A DNA stretch of 64,000 nt from Corynebacterium provencense (GTDB lineage: Bacteria; Actinomycetota; Actinomycetes; Mycobacteriales; Mycobacteriaceae): assembly GCA_900049755.1 (NCBI GenBank), contig LT160593.1, forward strand, positions 68,684-132,683. The letters are read 5' to 3'. Position 1 is the first letter of the stretch; each line of letters starts with the position of its first letter. Both the position numbers and the translations under genes were made by a program. A model generated the notes under the pieces. That model searched no databases. It was given only the letters and a program-made list of their open reading frames with translations, and was not told where the DNA came from. Positions 52,803-62,300 of this stretch are shown here, piece by piece.

Positions 52803-53936
52803 GTGACTGCCGTGCGCGCCCGTGACCTGTACAAGGTATTCGGGAAAAAGCCTGGTGAAGTGGTACGTAGACTGAAAGAGGGGGCAGACCGCAGCGAGCT
52901 GACAGGCCTGGGGACGGCCGCTGTGATCGACGTGAATTTCGATGTCGAAGAGGGGGAGATTTTCGTTGTCATGGGCCTGTCCGGGTCGGGGAAATCGACT
53001 CTGATCCGCATGATCAACGGACTCTGGAAACCCACTGCGGGAACAGTGGAGGTCATGGGGGAGAACATCGCGGAACTCGACGGAAAAGCGCTGCGTGACC
53101 TGCGCGCCCGACATGTGTCGATGGTCTTCCAGCACTTCGCCCTCCTCCCGCACCGCACAGTGAGGGACAACGCCGCCTACGCCCTGGAGATCCGCGGCGT
53201 CCCCAAGGAGGAACGCCTCGCAAGCGCCGACAGGTGGCTGGAGAAGGTAGGACTCCAGGGCTGGGGCGACAGCCTCCCCGGCCAGCTGTCCGGAGGAATG
53301 CAGCAGCGCGTCGGACTGGCCCGCGCCCTGGCCGCCGAAACCGACATCCTGCTCATGGACGAAGCCTTCTCCGCCCTCGACCCCCTCATCCGGTCGGAGA
53401 TGCAGGACCAGCTGCTCCAACTGCAGCATGACCTGCACAAGACCATCATCTTCATCAGCCACGACCTCAACGAGGCGATGAAACTCGGGGACCGCATCGC
53501 GATCATGCGGGACGGTCGGATCGCCCAGATCGGCACCGCCCACGAGATCCTCACCAACCCCGCCGACGCCTACGTCGCCGAGTTCATCGCCGACGTCGAC
53601 CGCTCCCGCGTCCTCACCGCCGCAGAGATCATGACCCCCATCGAAGAGTTCGACGCCGAAGAACGCGAAGACACCGGCAGCTTCCCGAAGGTCGAGGCCA
53701 CCGACATGGTCTCCGAACTGTTCGAACAGTCCGCCGCCGCCGACGGTCCCCTGGCCGTGACCGACAACGGCAGCGTGGTCGGCACCGTCGGCGCCGAAGA
53801 CCTCGTCTCTGCGATGGCCCCGCCCGCTGAACCCGCTCAGCCCACCCAACCCGCAGAGCCCGCAGCCCCCGCTGAGCCAGCGGAGCCCGCCGAGCCCGCC
53901 CCGGACAGCACAACCGACCCCCGGAAGGAGGCGTAG
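52803..53936 (+). CDS. proV: Glycine betaine/proline ABC transporter ATP-binding protein (ProV-like)
   Basis: This ATPase energises uptake of compatible solutes. The 377-residue product has the ProV-type N-terminal extension with the DLYKVFG motif, Walker A GLSGSGKS (about 60-67), the QHFALLPHRTV Q-loop, signature LSGGMQQRV (about 164-172) and Walker B ILLMDEA (about 182-188), then a CBS-like C-terminal region (about 280-340). The final 40 residues are a Pro/Ala/Glu repeat tail (PAEPAEPAEPA). GTG 52803 is the start. The permease follows 3 bases after the stop. Confidence 0.95.
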   Translation: MTAVRARDLYKVFGKKPGEVVRRLKEGADRSELTGLGTAAVIDVNFDVEEGEIFVVMGLSGSGKSTLIRMINGLWKPTAGTVEVMGENIAELDGKALRDLRARHVSMVFQHFALLPHRTVRDNAAYALEIRGVPKEERLASADRWLEKVGLQGWGDSLPGQLSGGMQQRVGLARALAAETDILLMDEAFSALDPLIRSEMQDQLLQLQHDLHKTIIFISHDLNEAMKLGDRIAIMRDGRIAQIGTAHEILTNPADAYVAEFIADVDRSRVLTAAEIMTPIEEFDAEEREDTGSFPKVEATDMVSELFEQSAAADGPLAVTDNGSVVGTVGAEDLVSAMAPPAEPAQPTQPAEPAAPAEPAEPAEPAPDSTTDPRKEA

Positions 53937-53939
53937 GCC

Positions 53940-54803
53940 GTGGGAACCATCGCCAACCCCGACGTCCCCCTCGGAGACTGGATCTCCGACTTCATCGACT
54001 GGTTCACCGGCGCCTTCGGATGGCTCCTCGACTTCATCGGAACCGTCCTCGACGGACTCTACGACGCCTTCTACTGGGTACTCGGTTCCCCCACCTACCC
54101 GTGGCTGGTCGTCATCTTCGGCCTCATCGCCTGGGCCAGCGTCAGCTGGAAGGCCGGCATCCTCACCGCGGCAGGCTTCTACCTGGTCCGGGCCGTCGAC
54201 GAATGGGTCCAGGCCATGGAAACCCTCTCCCAGGTGCTCGTGGCCGTGCTCATCGCCGTCGCACTGTCCGTACCCCTGGGCATCTGGGCGGCGAAGTCAC
54301 GCACCGTATCCGGGGTGGTCAAACCCGTCCTCGACTTCATGCAGGCCATGCCCGCACTGGCCTACCTGGTGCCCATCATCGTCATCTTCGGCATCGGCGT
54401 CACCCCGGGAATGATCGCCACCCTCATCTTCTGCATGCCCCCCGGGGTCCGGTTCACCGAACTGGCGATCCGCCAGGTCGACCAGGAGACCGTCGAAGCC
54501 GGCAGGGCGTTCGGCGCCTCGAACACCCACATCCTGTTCCGCATCCAGCTGCCGCTGGCACTGCCCACCATCATGGCCGGAATCAACCAGGTCATCATGC
54601 TGGCACTGTCGATGGTGGTGCTCGCCGGAATGGCCGGCGCGCCCGGCCTCGGAGCGGACATCACCAGTGCGATCAGCAGTCTCAACGTCCCGCTGGGAGT
54701 GAACGCCGGCATCGCCGTCGTCATCCTCGCCGTCTTCCTCGACAGGGTGACCGCGGGTCTCGGCAACCGGACTCCGCTGGCCAGGGCACAGCGCAACGCG
54801 TAG
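53940..54803 (+). CDS. proW: Glycine betaine/proline ABC transporter permease (ProW-like)
   Basis: The 287-residue permease has an N-terminal hydrophobic and aromatic segment and six or so helices. The BPD transporter loop motif ETVEAGRAFGAS, the segment contacting the ATPase, is near residue 182. It works with ProV and ProX to import glycine betaine or proline. GTG 53940 starts 3 bases after the ProV stop and the ProX gene follows 13 bases after its own stop, so the three form one operon. Confidence 0.95.
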   Translation: MGTIANPDVPLGDWISDFIDWFTGAFGWLLDFIGTVLDGLYDAFYWVLGSPTYPWLVVIFGLIAWASVSWKAGILTAAGFYLVRAVDEWVQAMETLSQVLVAVLIAVALSVPLGIWAAKSRTVSGVVKPVLDFMQAMPALAYLVPIIVIFGIGVTPGMIATLIFCMPPGVRFTELAIRQVDQETVEAGRAFGASNTHILFRIQLPLALPTIMAGINQVIMLALSMVVLAGMAGAPGLGADITSAISSLNVPLGVNAGIAVVILAVFLDRVTAGLGNRTPLARAQRNA

Positions 54804-54816
54804 GAGGAGAACAACC

Positions 54817-55848
54817 ATGACCAGCACACCATCCGGCACCCGGAAGCCCGGCCACAGCGCCCGCACCGTCTGCGCCGCACTCGCCGCAGGCGTCCTCACC
54901 CTCTCCCTGGGCGCGTGCGGTGCGAAGAACTCCAACGACGAAGTCACCGGAGCGGGGGAGGAGGGCGGGTCCTACGCCGCCAGGTTCGCCGACTGCGTCC
55001 CCGGCGAGGACTCCGCCGACCTCACCACCACGGACGTGGACGCCGACAAGTCGATCACCGTCGCCGCCTTCAACGGCTGGGACGAATCCTTCGCCGCCTC
55101 CCACCTGCTGCGCTACGTCCTCGAAGACGAGGGGTACACCGTCGACATCCAGTCCCTGGACGCCGGCCCCGGCTACACCGGCGTGTCCCGGGGCGACATC
55201 GACCTCATCATGGACTCCTGGCTGCCCGTGACCCACGAAAGCTACCTCGAGCAGTACCGGGACACCATCGAACCCCTCGGCTGCTGGTACGACAACGCCA
55301 GACTCACCATCGCCGTCAACGAAGACTCACCGGCGCAGTCCATCGCCGACCTCAGAGACGACGCCTCCGACTACGGCAGCCGGCTCGTCGGCATCGAACC
55401 CGGCGCCGGGCTGACCGAACAGGCCAAGAAGGCCGTCCGGGCGTACGGCCTGGACGACTGGAACTTCCAGATCTCGTCGACCCCGGCGATGCTCGCCGAA
55501 CTGAAGAAGACGACAGACGCCGACGAGAACATCGCCGTGACCCTGTGGCGCCCCCACTGGGCCTACGACGCCTTCCCCGTCCGCGACCTGGAGGACCCCG
55601 AAGGGGCCATGGGAGGGGCGGAGAACATCCTCAACTTCTCCCGCAGCGGATTCTCCGGTGACAACCCCTACGTCGCCCAACTGCTCAAGAACCTCGTCAT
55701 CGATGACGAGCACCTCTCATCCCTGGAGAACGTCATGTTCTCCGACGAGAACTACGGGGGAGAGAACCTCGACGCCGCAGTGGCGGAATGGGCGGAGAAG
55801 AACCCCGACTTCATCGACGCGTGGAAGGCCGGCACGCTGGGGAAGTGA
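54817..55848 (+). CDS. proX: Glycine betaine ABC transporter substrate-binding lipoprotein (ProX/OpuAC-like)
   Basis: The 343-residue protein has a lipobox ending SLGAC (Cys at about residue 34) and an OpuAC-type substrate-binding domain. Conserved pieces include FNGWDESFAASHL, GYTGVSRGDIDLIMDSWLP (given in part) with the aromatic cage residues, and LTIAVNEDSP. The protein binds a quaternary-ammonium solute and delivers it to ProW. An AGGAG site precedes the ATG. It is the last gene of the operon. Substrate choice among betaine, ectoine, proline or choline cannot be read. Confidence 0.93.
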   Translation: MTSTPSGTRKPGHSARTVCAALAAGVLTLSLGACGAKNSNDEVTGAGEEGGSYAARFADCVPGEDSADLTTTDVDADKSITVAAFNGWDESFAASHLLRYVLEDEGYTVDIQSLDAGPGYTGVSRGDIDLIMDSWLPVTHESYLEQYRDTIEPLGCWYDNARLTIAVNEDSPAQSIADLRDDASDYGSRLVGIEPGAGLTEQAKKAVRAYGLDDWNFQISSTPAMLAELKKTTDADENIAVTLWRPHWAYDAFPVRDLEDPEGAMGGAENILNFSRSGFSGDNPYVAQLLKNLVIDDEHLSSLENVMFSDENYGGENLDAAVAEWAEKNPDFIDAWKAGTLGK

Positions 55849-55896
55849 CGCGCACCGGACTGCGTCGAACCGGCCTACCCCACGTCTACAGTGGGC

Positions 55897-56526
55897 ATGA
55901 TGATCAACGACACTGTCGCGACCGCTCCGGACACCGCGTCTGTGGTATCCGCGGTGTCCGGGGTGGCGTCCTCGGTGTCGTCCGCGGTGTCCGGCGTCAT
56001 TTCCGACCTGCAGCACCAGGTGGACGCCCTTCCCCCGGTCCTGCAGTTTGTCGCCGTGTTCGTCCTCGCGGTCGTCCCCGTGATCGAAGGTGACATCGCC
56101 GCCGGTATCGGCATGGTCGCCGGCGTGGACTGGGAGTTCACTTTCGTCGCCGCAGCCGGTGGCACCGCACTCGCCGCCTGGGCCGGCGCCCTGTGGGGCT
56201 CCCGGATCACGGAGCGGCGGCGTAGCCGCACGCTCCCCCGCGATGACGCTGGGGCTGCAGCGGACACGGAGGACGCCGTCGATGTGGTCCCTTCACGCCG
56301 CCGCGCCGCGGCCGACCGGATCCTCGCCAGGGTCGACCGCTACGGCCTGGGACCCGCGATGGTGCTGTGCGGTTTCGTTTCCCCGGTGGGGCTGAACACC
56401 TTCGTGCTCGCGATGGCAGGGTTTGACCGGCGACGCCTGGTGGTCTGGGGCGTGGTCAGCGCCGTGCTCAACGTCGGGATTGTCGTGGCCGGGACCACCG
56501 GAGTGCTGCACCTGCTGCTGCACTGA
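55897..56526 (+). CDS. Small multidrug-export-like membrane protein
   Basis: The 209-residue product has an Ala/Val/Ser-rich N-terminus, a hydrophobic pair (about 45-100) with FVLAVVPVIEGDIAAGIGM, a basic/acidic loop and a second hydrophobic pair (about 145-208). The general layout, two helical pairs with a conserved EGD and SPVGLN, agrees with the small multidrug export protein family (PF06695), whose function is not well established. The start is ATG 55897 or 55900 (a GTG at 55891 is also in frame). It stands 48 bases after proX. Confidence 0.65.
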   Translation: MMINDTVATAPDTASVVSAVSGVASSVSSAVSGVISDLQHQVDALPPVLQFVAVFVLAVVPVIEGDIAAGIGMVAGVDWEFTFVAAAGGTALAAWAGALWGSRITERRRSRTLPRDDAGAAADTEDAVDVVPSRRRAAADRILARVDRYGLGPAMVLCGFVSPVGLNTFVLAMAGFDRRRLVVWGVVSAVLNVGIVVAGTTGVLHLLLH

Positions 56527-56621
56527 CCCCGGTGCCGTGGTCGCCCGGTGATCAGCGTGTTCCGTTCCTGGATCGTGGCGTGGTCAGATGCATACGGCGC
56601 GCCGGGTCATACTCTGTTCTC

Positions 56622-57998
56622 ATGCCCGATTTCCTTCGTTCCGTTCCGCTGGTCGGAACCCAGGCCACGGTGGTCTTCCTCATTGTTGGTCTGATCTGCC
56701 TGCTCGCACTGTCCCGACAGATGCTGTGGCGCCCCGGAACAACCCGTCGACGGAGGTTGACAGTGCTCTGCACTGTCGCCGCTGTGACCGTCATTGTGTG
56801 TGCGGCCCTGTTGGTCTACGTCGTCGTGGGCATTGACGTGGGGCTGTCAGAGATCCCTCCGGCAGCACTGGCCGGTGGTGTTCTCACGGTCGTTGCGGTC
56901 GTAACCGTGGTTACCGGGTTTGTCGGCTGGATGAGGCAGGACCGAGGCACGCGGGGGACCCTGCGGCCCGTTCGTTCGTCTGTCCTGGTCGGCGGTGTGC
57001 TGCTCACCTCGGTCCTCCTGCTCAACGTTGCGTTCAATCTGTACCCGGAGGTGGGATCATTGCGGCCAGGTAAGGCCTATGAGGAGACTGATGCCTCGGA
57101 TCTCCCGCGGGCAGTCGGTTCCGACGGCACAGTGTCTGTCACGGACTGGCAGGACCAGGATGAACACACCTACCAGGGGGGAACGCAGCCGAAATACGGG
57201 TCCGTCGTCACTATGCCGGTGCCCACGCCGGCATCAGGATTCGCGGCACGGGACGCGCAGGTGTACCTGCCACCTGCCTGGTTCTCTGAGCCCCGTCCCG
57301 CACTGCCTGTCCTGGTGCTCATGGCGGGGATCCCCGGTGCTCCGTCCCAGTGGTTCGGCAGTGGACGTGTCGGTGATGTCGCCCACCGCTACCAGCGGAC
57401 CCACGGTGGATTGTCTCCTGTGGTCGCCGTGGTCGACGCAACAGGATCTACCTGGGGAAATCCTGTGTGCACAGACTCGCCGACGGCGAAGGTCCAGACC
57501 TTCCTCAGCAAAGATGTTCCGTCCTGGCTTGTCGGCCGTTTCGACGCTGACCCCGACCAGTCCCACTGGGCGATCGGCGGCCTGTCCTACGGAGGAACGT
57601 GTGCGTTGCAGGTGGTGGCGAATGCCCCCGAGGCCTACGGGATGTTCCTCGACTTCTCCGGAGAGCGGCGTCCGACAGCCGCAGACGGCAGCCACGAGAC
57701 GACTGTCCGGGAATTCTACGGCGGGTCACAGGTGGCGTTCGCTGCCGCCAATCCGGAGGATCTGTTCCACGCACATGCCTCTGACGGCAGGTATGCGGAC
57801 GTGGTCGGATGGTTCATCGCAGGTAAGCGGGACAGTTCTGTGCGTAACGATCTCAGTGCCCTGGCGGACGCCGCACAAGCGGCAGGCGTCGATGTCACCG
57901 TCCAGACGGTGCCCGGGGCCCATGACTTCGGTACGTGGCGTGAGGCCATACGCCGAGCCTTCCCTGCCGTGGCCGAGCATGCAGGACTGGCAGGATGA
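56622..57998 (+). CDS. Membrane-anchored esterase (alpha/beta hydrolase of the mycolyltransferase/esterase D superfamily)
   Basis: The 458-residue protein begins with four hydrophobic helices (about 10-130), then an extracytoplasmic esterase domain (about 165-455). The nucleophile Ser lies in GLSYGG (about residue 320), and the probable catalytic His is in GAHDFGTW near the C-terminus. The domain is related to the esterase/mycolyltransferase superfamily (PF00756) but lacks the classic mycolyltransferase acyl-binding motif. ATG 56622 is preferred. It precedes an LssY_C protein, a small membrane protein and lysX, and may act on an envelope lipid or ester. Confidence 0.8.
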   Translation: MPDFLRSVPLVGTQATVVFLIVGLICLLALSRQMLWRPGTTRRRRLTVLCTVAAVTVIVCAALLVYVVVGIDVGLSEIPPAALAGGVLTVVAVVTVVTGFVGWMRQDRGTRGTLRPVRSSVLVGGVLLTSVLLLNVAFNLYPEVGSLRPGKAYEETDASDLPRAVGSDGTVSVTDWQDQDEHTYQGGTQPKYGSVVTMPVPTPASGFAARDAQVYLPPAWFSEPRPALPVLVLMAGIPGAPSQWFGSGRVGDVAHRYQRTHGGLSPVVAVVDATGSTWGNPVCTDSPTAKVQTFLSKDVPSWLVGRFDADPDQSHWAIGGLSYGGTCALQVVANAPEAYGMFLDFSGERRPTAADGSHETTVREFYGGSQVAFAAANPEDLFHAHASDGRYADVVGWFIAGKRDSSVRNDLSALADAAQAAGVDVTVQTVPGAHDFGTWREAIRRAFPAVAEHAGLAG

Positions 57999-58035
57999 CA
58001 GGCTCCCGATTCGCCGCTGTGATATTGATGAGAGC

Positions 58036-58854
58036 ATGAGTTTGGCCCGCTACCGGATCTCGCTGACCGTGGTCCTCGACCAGTTTTTCTTCATCTTCGC
58101 TGCCGGGGCGGCGCTGTGGCTGGCTTGGCTGCTGTTCACCGAGGCCTTCGATGTCGGCTGGGCGGGGACGGTGTATCTGGTCGCCTTCTGGGCGTTGCTC
58201 GCTTATTTTGTGCTGCCCCGTGTGCACCGCATCTTCGCTGCAATCTACTTACCCGGTTACTTCATCGGTCGTACCCGTACCAGCGACGGTCTCCTCGGTG
58301 ACCCGGTGAATGTGGCTGTGCTGGGTGACCAGTCTCAGATTGAGACGGTGATGGCGGCTGCCGGGTGGACCCGGGCGGATCCGGTGGATCTGTGGTCGTC
58401 GATGCGGATCGTGGCCTCGGTGATCATGCGGAGAAGTTACCCGACCGCACCGGTGAGCCCGCTCTTTCTCTTCGGCAGGCTGCAGGATCTGGCGTTCCAA
58501 CAGGAAGTCGCGGGAAACCCGGCGAAGCGACATCACATCCGGCTCTGGCGCACACCGGACGAGTGGCTGCTACCCGGTGGTACCCGGGTGGACTGGCTCG
58601 GCGCGGCCACTTTTGACCGTGCAGTGGGGTTATCCCTGTTTACCCTGCAGATCACCCATAAGATCGATGCTGACATCGATGTCGAGCGTGACTACGTCAC
58701 CGCGTCAGTCATGGACACCGGCATCGGCGCAGAACTGGAAGTCATGACTGACTTCGCTACCGGCTACCATGCCCGCAACGGCGGAGGAGACTCAGTGCGT
58801 ACCGACGGGAGTCTGCCGGTCATCGACCTCAGGAAAATCCACCGTGATGACTGA
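58036..58854 (+). CDS. LssY_C-domain membrane protein
   Basis: The 272-residue product has two N-terminal hydrophobic helices (about 10-70) and a soluble domain with the LssY C-terminal signature: DPVNVAVLGDQSQIETVMAAAGW in part, PVSPLFLFGRLQDLAFQQ and HIRLWR. In some proteins this domain is attached to PAP2 or DedA parts; here it stands alone. The function is unknown, with a link to membrane lipids suggested by its usual partners. It starts 38 bases after the esterase and overlaps the next gene by 8 bases. Confidence 0.82.
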   Translation: MSLARYRISLTVVLDQFFFIFAAGAALWLAWLLFTEAFDVGWAGTVYLVAFWALLAYFVLPRVHRIFAAIYLPGYFIGRTRTSDGLLGDPVNVAVLGDQSQIETVMAAAGWTRADPVDLWSSMRIVASVIMRRSYPTAPVSPLFLFGRLQDLAFQQEVAGNPAKRHHIRLWRTPDEWLLPGGTRVDWLGAATFDRAVGLSLFTLQITHKIDADIDVERDYVTASVMDTGIGAELEVMTDFATGYHARNGGGDSVRTDGSLPVIDLRKIHRDD

Positions 58855-59380
58855 GCGGCGCCGTCACCGGGAGAAGCGTCCCGCCGGAGAGTTTCTCGCC
58901 GCCCTAGGTGACTCGGGCGTCCCTGAAGTTGATCCCGGGCGTAGACCGGCTGGGGTCTCACTCGGTATCGCTTTCCTCCTGCTCCGCGCGCTGAGCGGCG
59001 TGCTCTGGTTGATTGATCTGGTGACCAACTGGGACACGGTGGTTTCGACGGATCCGAACGGCAAGTGGGGCGCGCTGGCTTTCGCCGTGCTGCACATCGG
59101 CTGGACAGTGCTGCTACTGGCTCTCATCCGTTCCCTGTGGCGGGGATCGGATGTGACCCGGCTCGTGGTGCTGTCCTGGACGACAGTGAACATCATTATT
59201 TTCGCGGTCGGCTACTTTGCCCGTGGTCAGCAGATCGTCCTGAGTACTTCTCTGCTGGCACTTCCGCTGGACATCCTCGTCCTCCTGGCCTTGTCCGGCA
59301 GAGATGCCCGCGCCTGGACCCGGGCCAGGACTGAGCTGAGGCACCGGGCCAGAGAGAAGCGCCGGGCTACTTTGTCATAG
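58847..59380 (+). CDS. Small four-helix membrane protein of unknown function
   Basis: The 177-residue product has a basic N-terminus, four hydrophobic segments (about 36-56, 68-95, 105-122, 127-147) and an Arg-rich C-terminus (RARTELRHRAREKRRA). I do not recognise the family. ATG 58847, with AGGAAAA upstream, overlaps the end of the LssY_C gene, so translation is probably coupled. Its 3' end overlaps the convergent lysX by 14 bases. Position suggests the same lipid-related group of genes. Confidence 0.7.
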   Translation: MTERRRHREKRPAGEFLAALGDSGVPEVDPGRRPAGVSLGIAFLLLRALSGVLWLIDLVTNWDTVVSTDPNGKWGALAFAVLHIGWTVLLLALIRSLWRGSDVTRLVVLSWTTVNIIIFAVGYFARGQQIVLSTSLLALPLDILVLLALSGRDARAWTRARTELRHRAREKRRATLS

Positions 59381-62300
59381 GGAAGGCGAGCACGTCGCGG
59401 ATCCCGCCGCCGACGATGAGCATGACCAGCCGGTCCACTCCGATACCCATGCCACCGGTGGGGGGCATGCCGAACTCGAGTGCCCGGAGGAAGTCCTCGT
59501 CGACCTCCATGGCTTCCCGATCACCACCGGCTGCGAGCAGGGACTGGGCCTCCAGCCGTTCGCGCTGCAGGAGCGGATCGGTGAGCTCGGAGTAGGCGGT
59601 GCCCAGTTCCGTACCCCAGGCGACGAGGTCCCAGCGCTCCACGACACCGTCGATCGACCGGTGGGGCCGGGTCAGCGGCGAGGTTGACGCAGGAAAGTCG
59701 ACGTAGAACGTCGGCAGGGTCGTCCGGCTCTCCACGAAGTCGCCGTAGAGCTCCTCGAAGAGGTGGCCGTGGTCCCAGTCCGCGCGCCACGGATAGTCGA
59801 TGGCGTCCGCCACACGATGCAGTTCCTCCACAGGGGTACCCGGAGTGACTGCCCATCCTGGCTCCGGGGTCCGGCCGCGGGCGGTCAGTTCTTCGGTGAG
59901 GGCGGCGGTGACTGCCTCATAGACACTCACCACAGGCCACTGCCCGGAAATGTCGACGAGTGCGCCGTCAGGGCCGGTCACTGCGGGTCGACCGTGGACG
60001 GCGATCGCTGCGGCACAGATCAGTCGGCGGGTGAGGTCCATCATGTCGTGGTAGTCGGAGTGGGTGCGGTACGCCTCCAGCACAGTGAACTCCGGGTTGT
60101 GGGTGGCGTCTGCACCTTCGTTGCGGAAGTCTCGGCCGAGCTCGTAGACCCGGTCCATCCCGCCGCAGAGGAGCCGTTTGAGGTAGAGCTCCGGAGCTAT
60201 ACGCAGGTAAAGGTCGATGGAGTAGGCGTTCGAGTGGGTCATGAACGGTCGGGCGGATGCGCCACCGTGTGTCTGCTGGAGTACGGGGGTCTCCACTTCA
60301 AGGTATGCGTCAGCGTCGAGGACGCCACGCAGCGCCTTGAGGACCGCCGCGCGAGCCCTCAACCGGAAACCTACCTGTGGGTTGACAGTCATGTCGAGGT
60401 GCCGGTTGCGCAGCCGCGTCTCCGGGTCGGTGAGACCTGAGCGGGTGTCCGGCAGGGGGTGCAGGGCCTTGGCCTCAATCCGCAGACTGTCGGCCAGTAC
60501 CGACACCGTGCCGTTCCTGGACGCGCCGACCGTACCGGTGACCTGCACGAGGTCGGCCAGGTCGAGGTCGTGGATTCGTGTTGTCGCGGCCGGACGAGAG
60601 GCTTCAACGAGGATCTGACAGCGGCCTGTGGAATCCTGCACATCGAGGAATGTCACTCCACCGAACCGGCGGCGCGCCATGATGCGCCCGGAGACGGTCA
60701 CCGGTGTGTCGGCATCCAGTTTGGTGACGTCCCCGCAGCCGACGGTGGGCTTCACGGCGACGGGCCACGGGTCTACTCCGGCTTCACGTAGTCGAGCCGC
60801 GGTGGACATGCGGACCCTGACCTGCTCAGGAATCCGACGGTGCGGTCGAACCGGGTTGGCGACCTCGTCGCGCCAGGTGGGAACGCGGGCGAGCGCCGCC
60901 TCCGCAGCAGGGCCGTGCACAGGTTCCGGAGATGTCGAGCGGCGGGCCAGGATCCGGGCGCCGGGCAGCGACGAGAGGTCGGGGATGAAGCCCTCGGCCA
61001 TGCCGGAGGCGACACCGACGCGCACGACGGAGGTGCTCTCGCCGTAACAGAGGTAACGCGGCACCCACTGCGGGTTGTACTTCTCGTTGGAACGGTACAG
61101 GGCCTCCATCTGCCACCACCGGGAGAAGAACACGAGGACGCGGCGGTTGAGCCTGGTCAGCGGGTCGGTGCCGATGTCACTCTCGGTGGCGAAGATCCGG
61201 CGGAAGACCGCGAAATTCAGTGACACGCGGCGTGGTTCAGGCACACTTCCTGAGTTTTCCGCCTGCCCGAGGCACAGGTCGACGACCATCTTCTCGACCG
61301 TGCCGTTGGGCGCGGCGGGGCTGCGCCGCATAAGGTCGAGGGACAAGCCGTCGGGACCCCACGGCACGAGGGAAAGCTCGGCGACAACCTCGCCGTCCAC
61401 GAGTGCCTCGACGAGTACGCAGTCTCCGTCGCCGGGGTCTCCGATGCGGCCCAGCGCCATGGAGAATCCACGCTCGTCAGTGGTATCGCGCCAGGCCTCC
61501 GCCCGTTCGTCGACCCGGTGAAGTTCCTCGGCGGTGAGTTCGTGGTGTCGTCGGGTGCGGACGGTGACACCGGAGCGGCGGGCCCGGGACACGGACTGCC
61601 GCAGAGAGCGGAACTCCGGGGAGGACAGGTGCAGGTCGGCGGAGTGGAGCACGGCCTCGTCACCCAGCCGCACTGCACTGAGACCGTGACGTGCGTAAGC
61701 GCGGGCTCCGGTGTCGGAGGCGCCCATGACTGCCGGCGTCCATCCGTAGGACGCTGCCATCGCGGTCCAGGCACCGATCGCCGAATCCCAGGCCGCCGGG
61801 TCGCCCAACGGATCGGCGGCGGCGAGGCAGACACCGTTTTCCACGCGGTACGTTATCGCCGCGCGGCCGTCGGGGGCGTAGAAAACGGATTTGTCGTGAC
61901 GGAAGGAGAAGTAGGCCAGGGAATCGGAGCCGTTGAACCGGGCGACCATGGTCCGCAGAATTTCCTCGTCGGTGTCGGACAGGGCGTTGCGGTCTCCGCT
62001 GGACCGCAGCAGGACCATGACACCGGCGATGACGGAGAACGCGGAGAGCACTGAGACAGTGAAGCGGATGAGGGCGGTGGGCGATCCACCGAGTACACCA
62101 TGCTCGGCGATATTCACGCCGACCGCGTGCTCGAGAACCCACCACCACCGGTCGGAACCGGACAGGCTTCCGGGCCAGAGCGAGACAAGGACGGCGCCGA
62201 CAACGGCGGTCGCTGTCACACCGGTCAGCCAGCAGCCCAGACCACGCCACACTGATCCGCTGCGGGTGCGGGCACGGAAACTCCGGTAGCCGAGGAGCAG

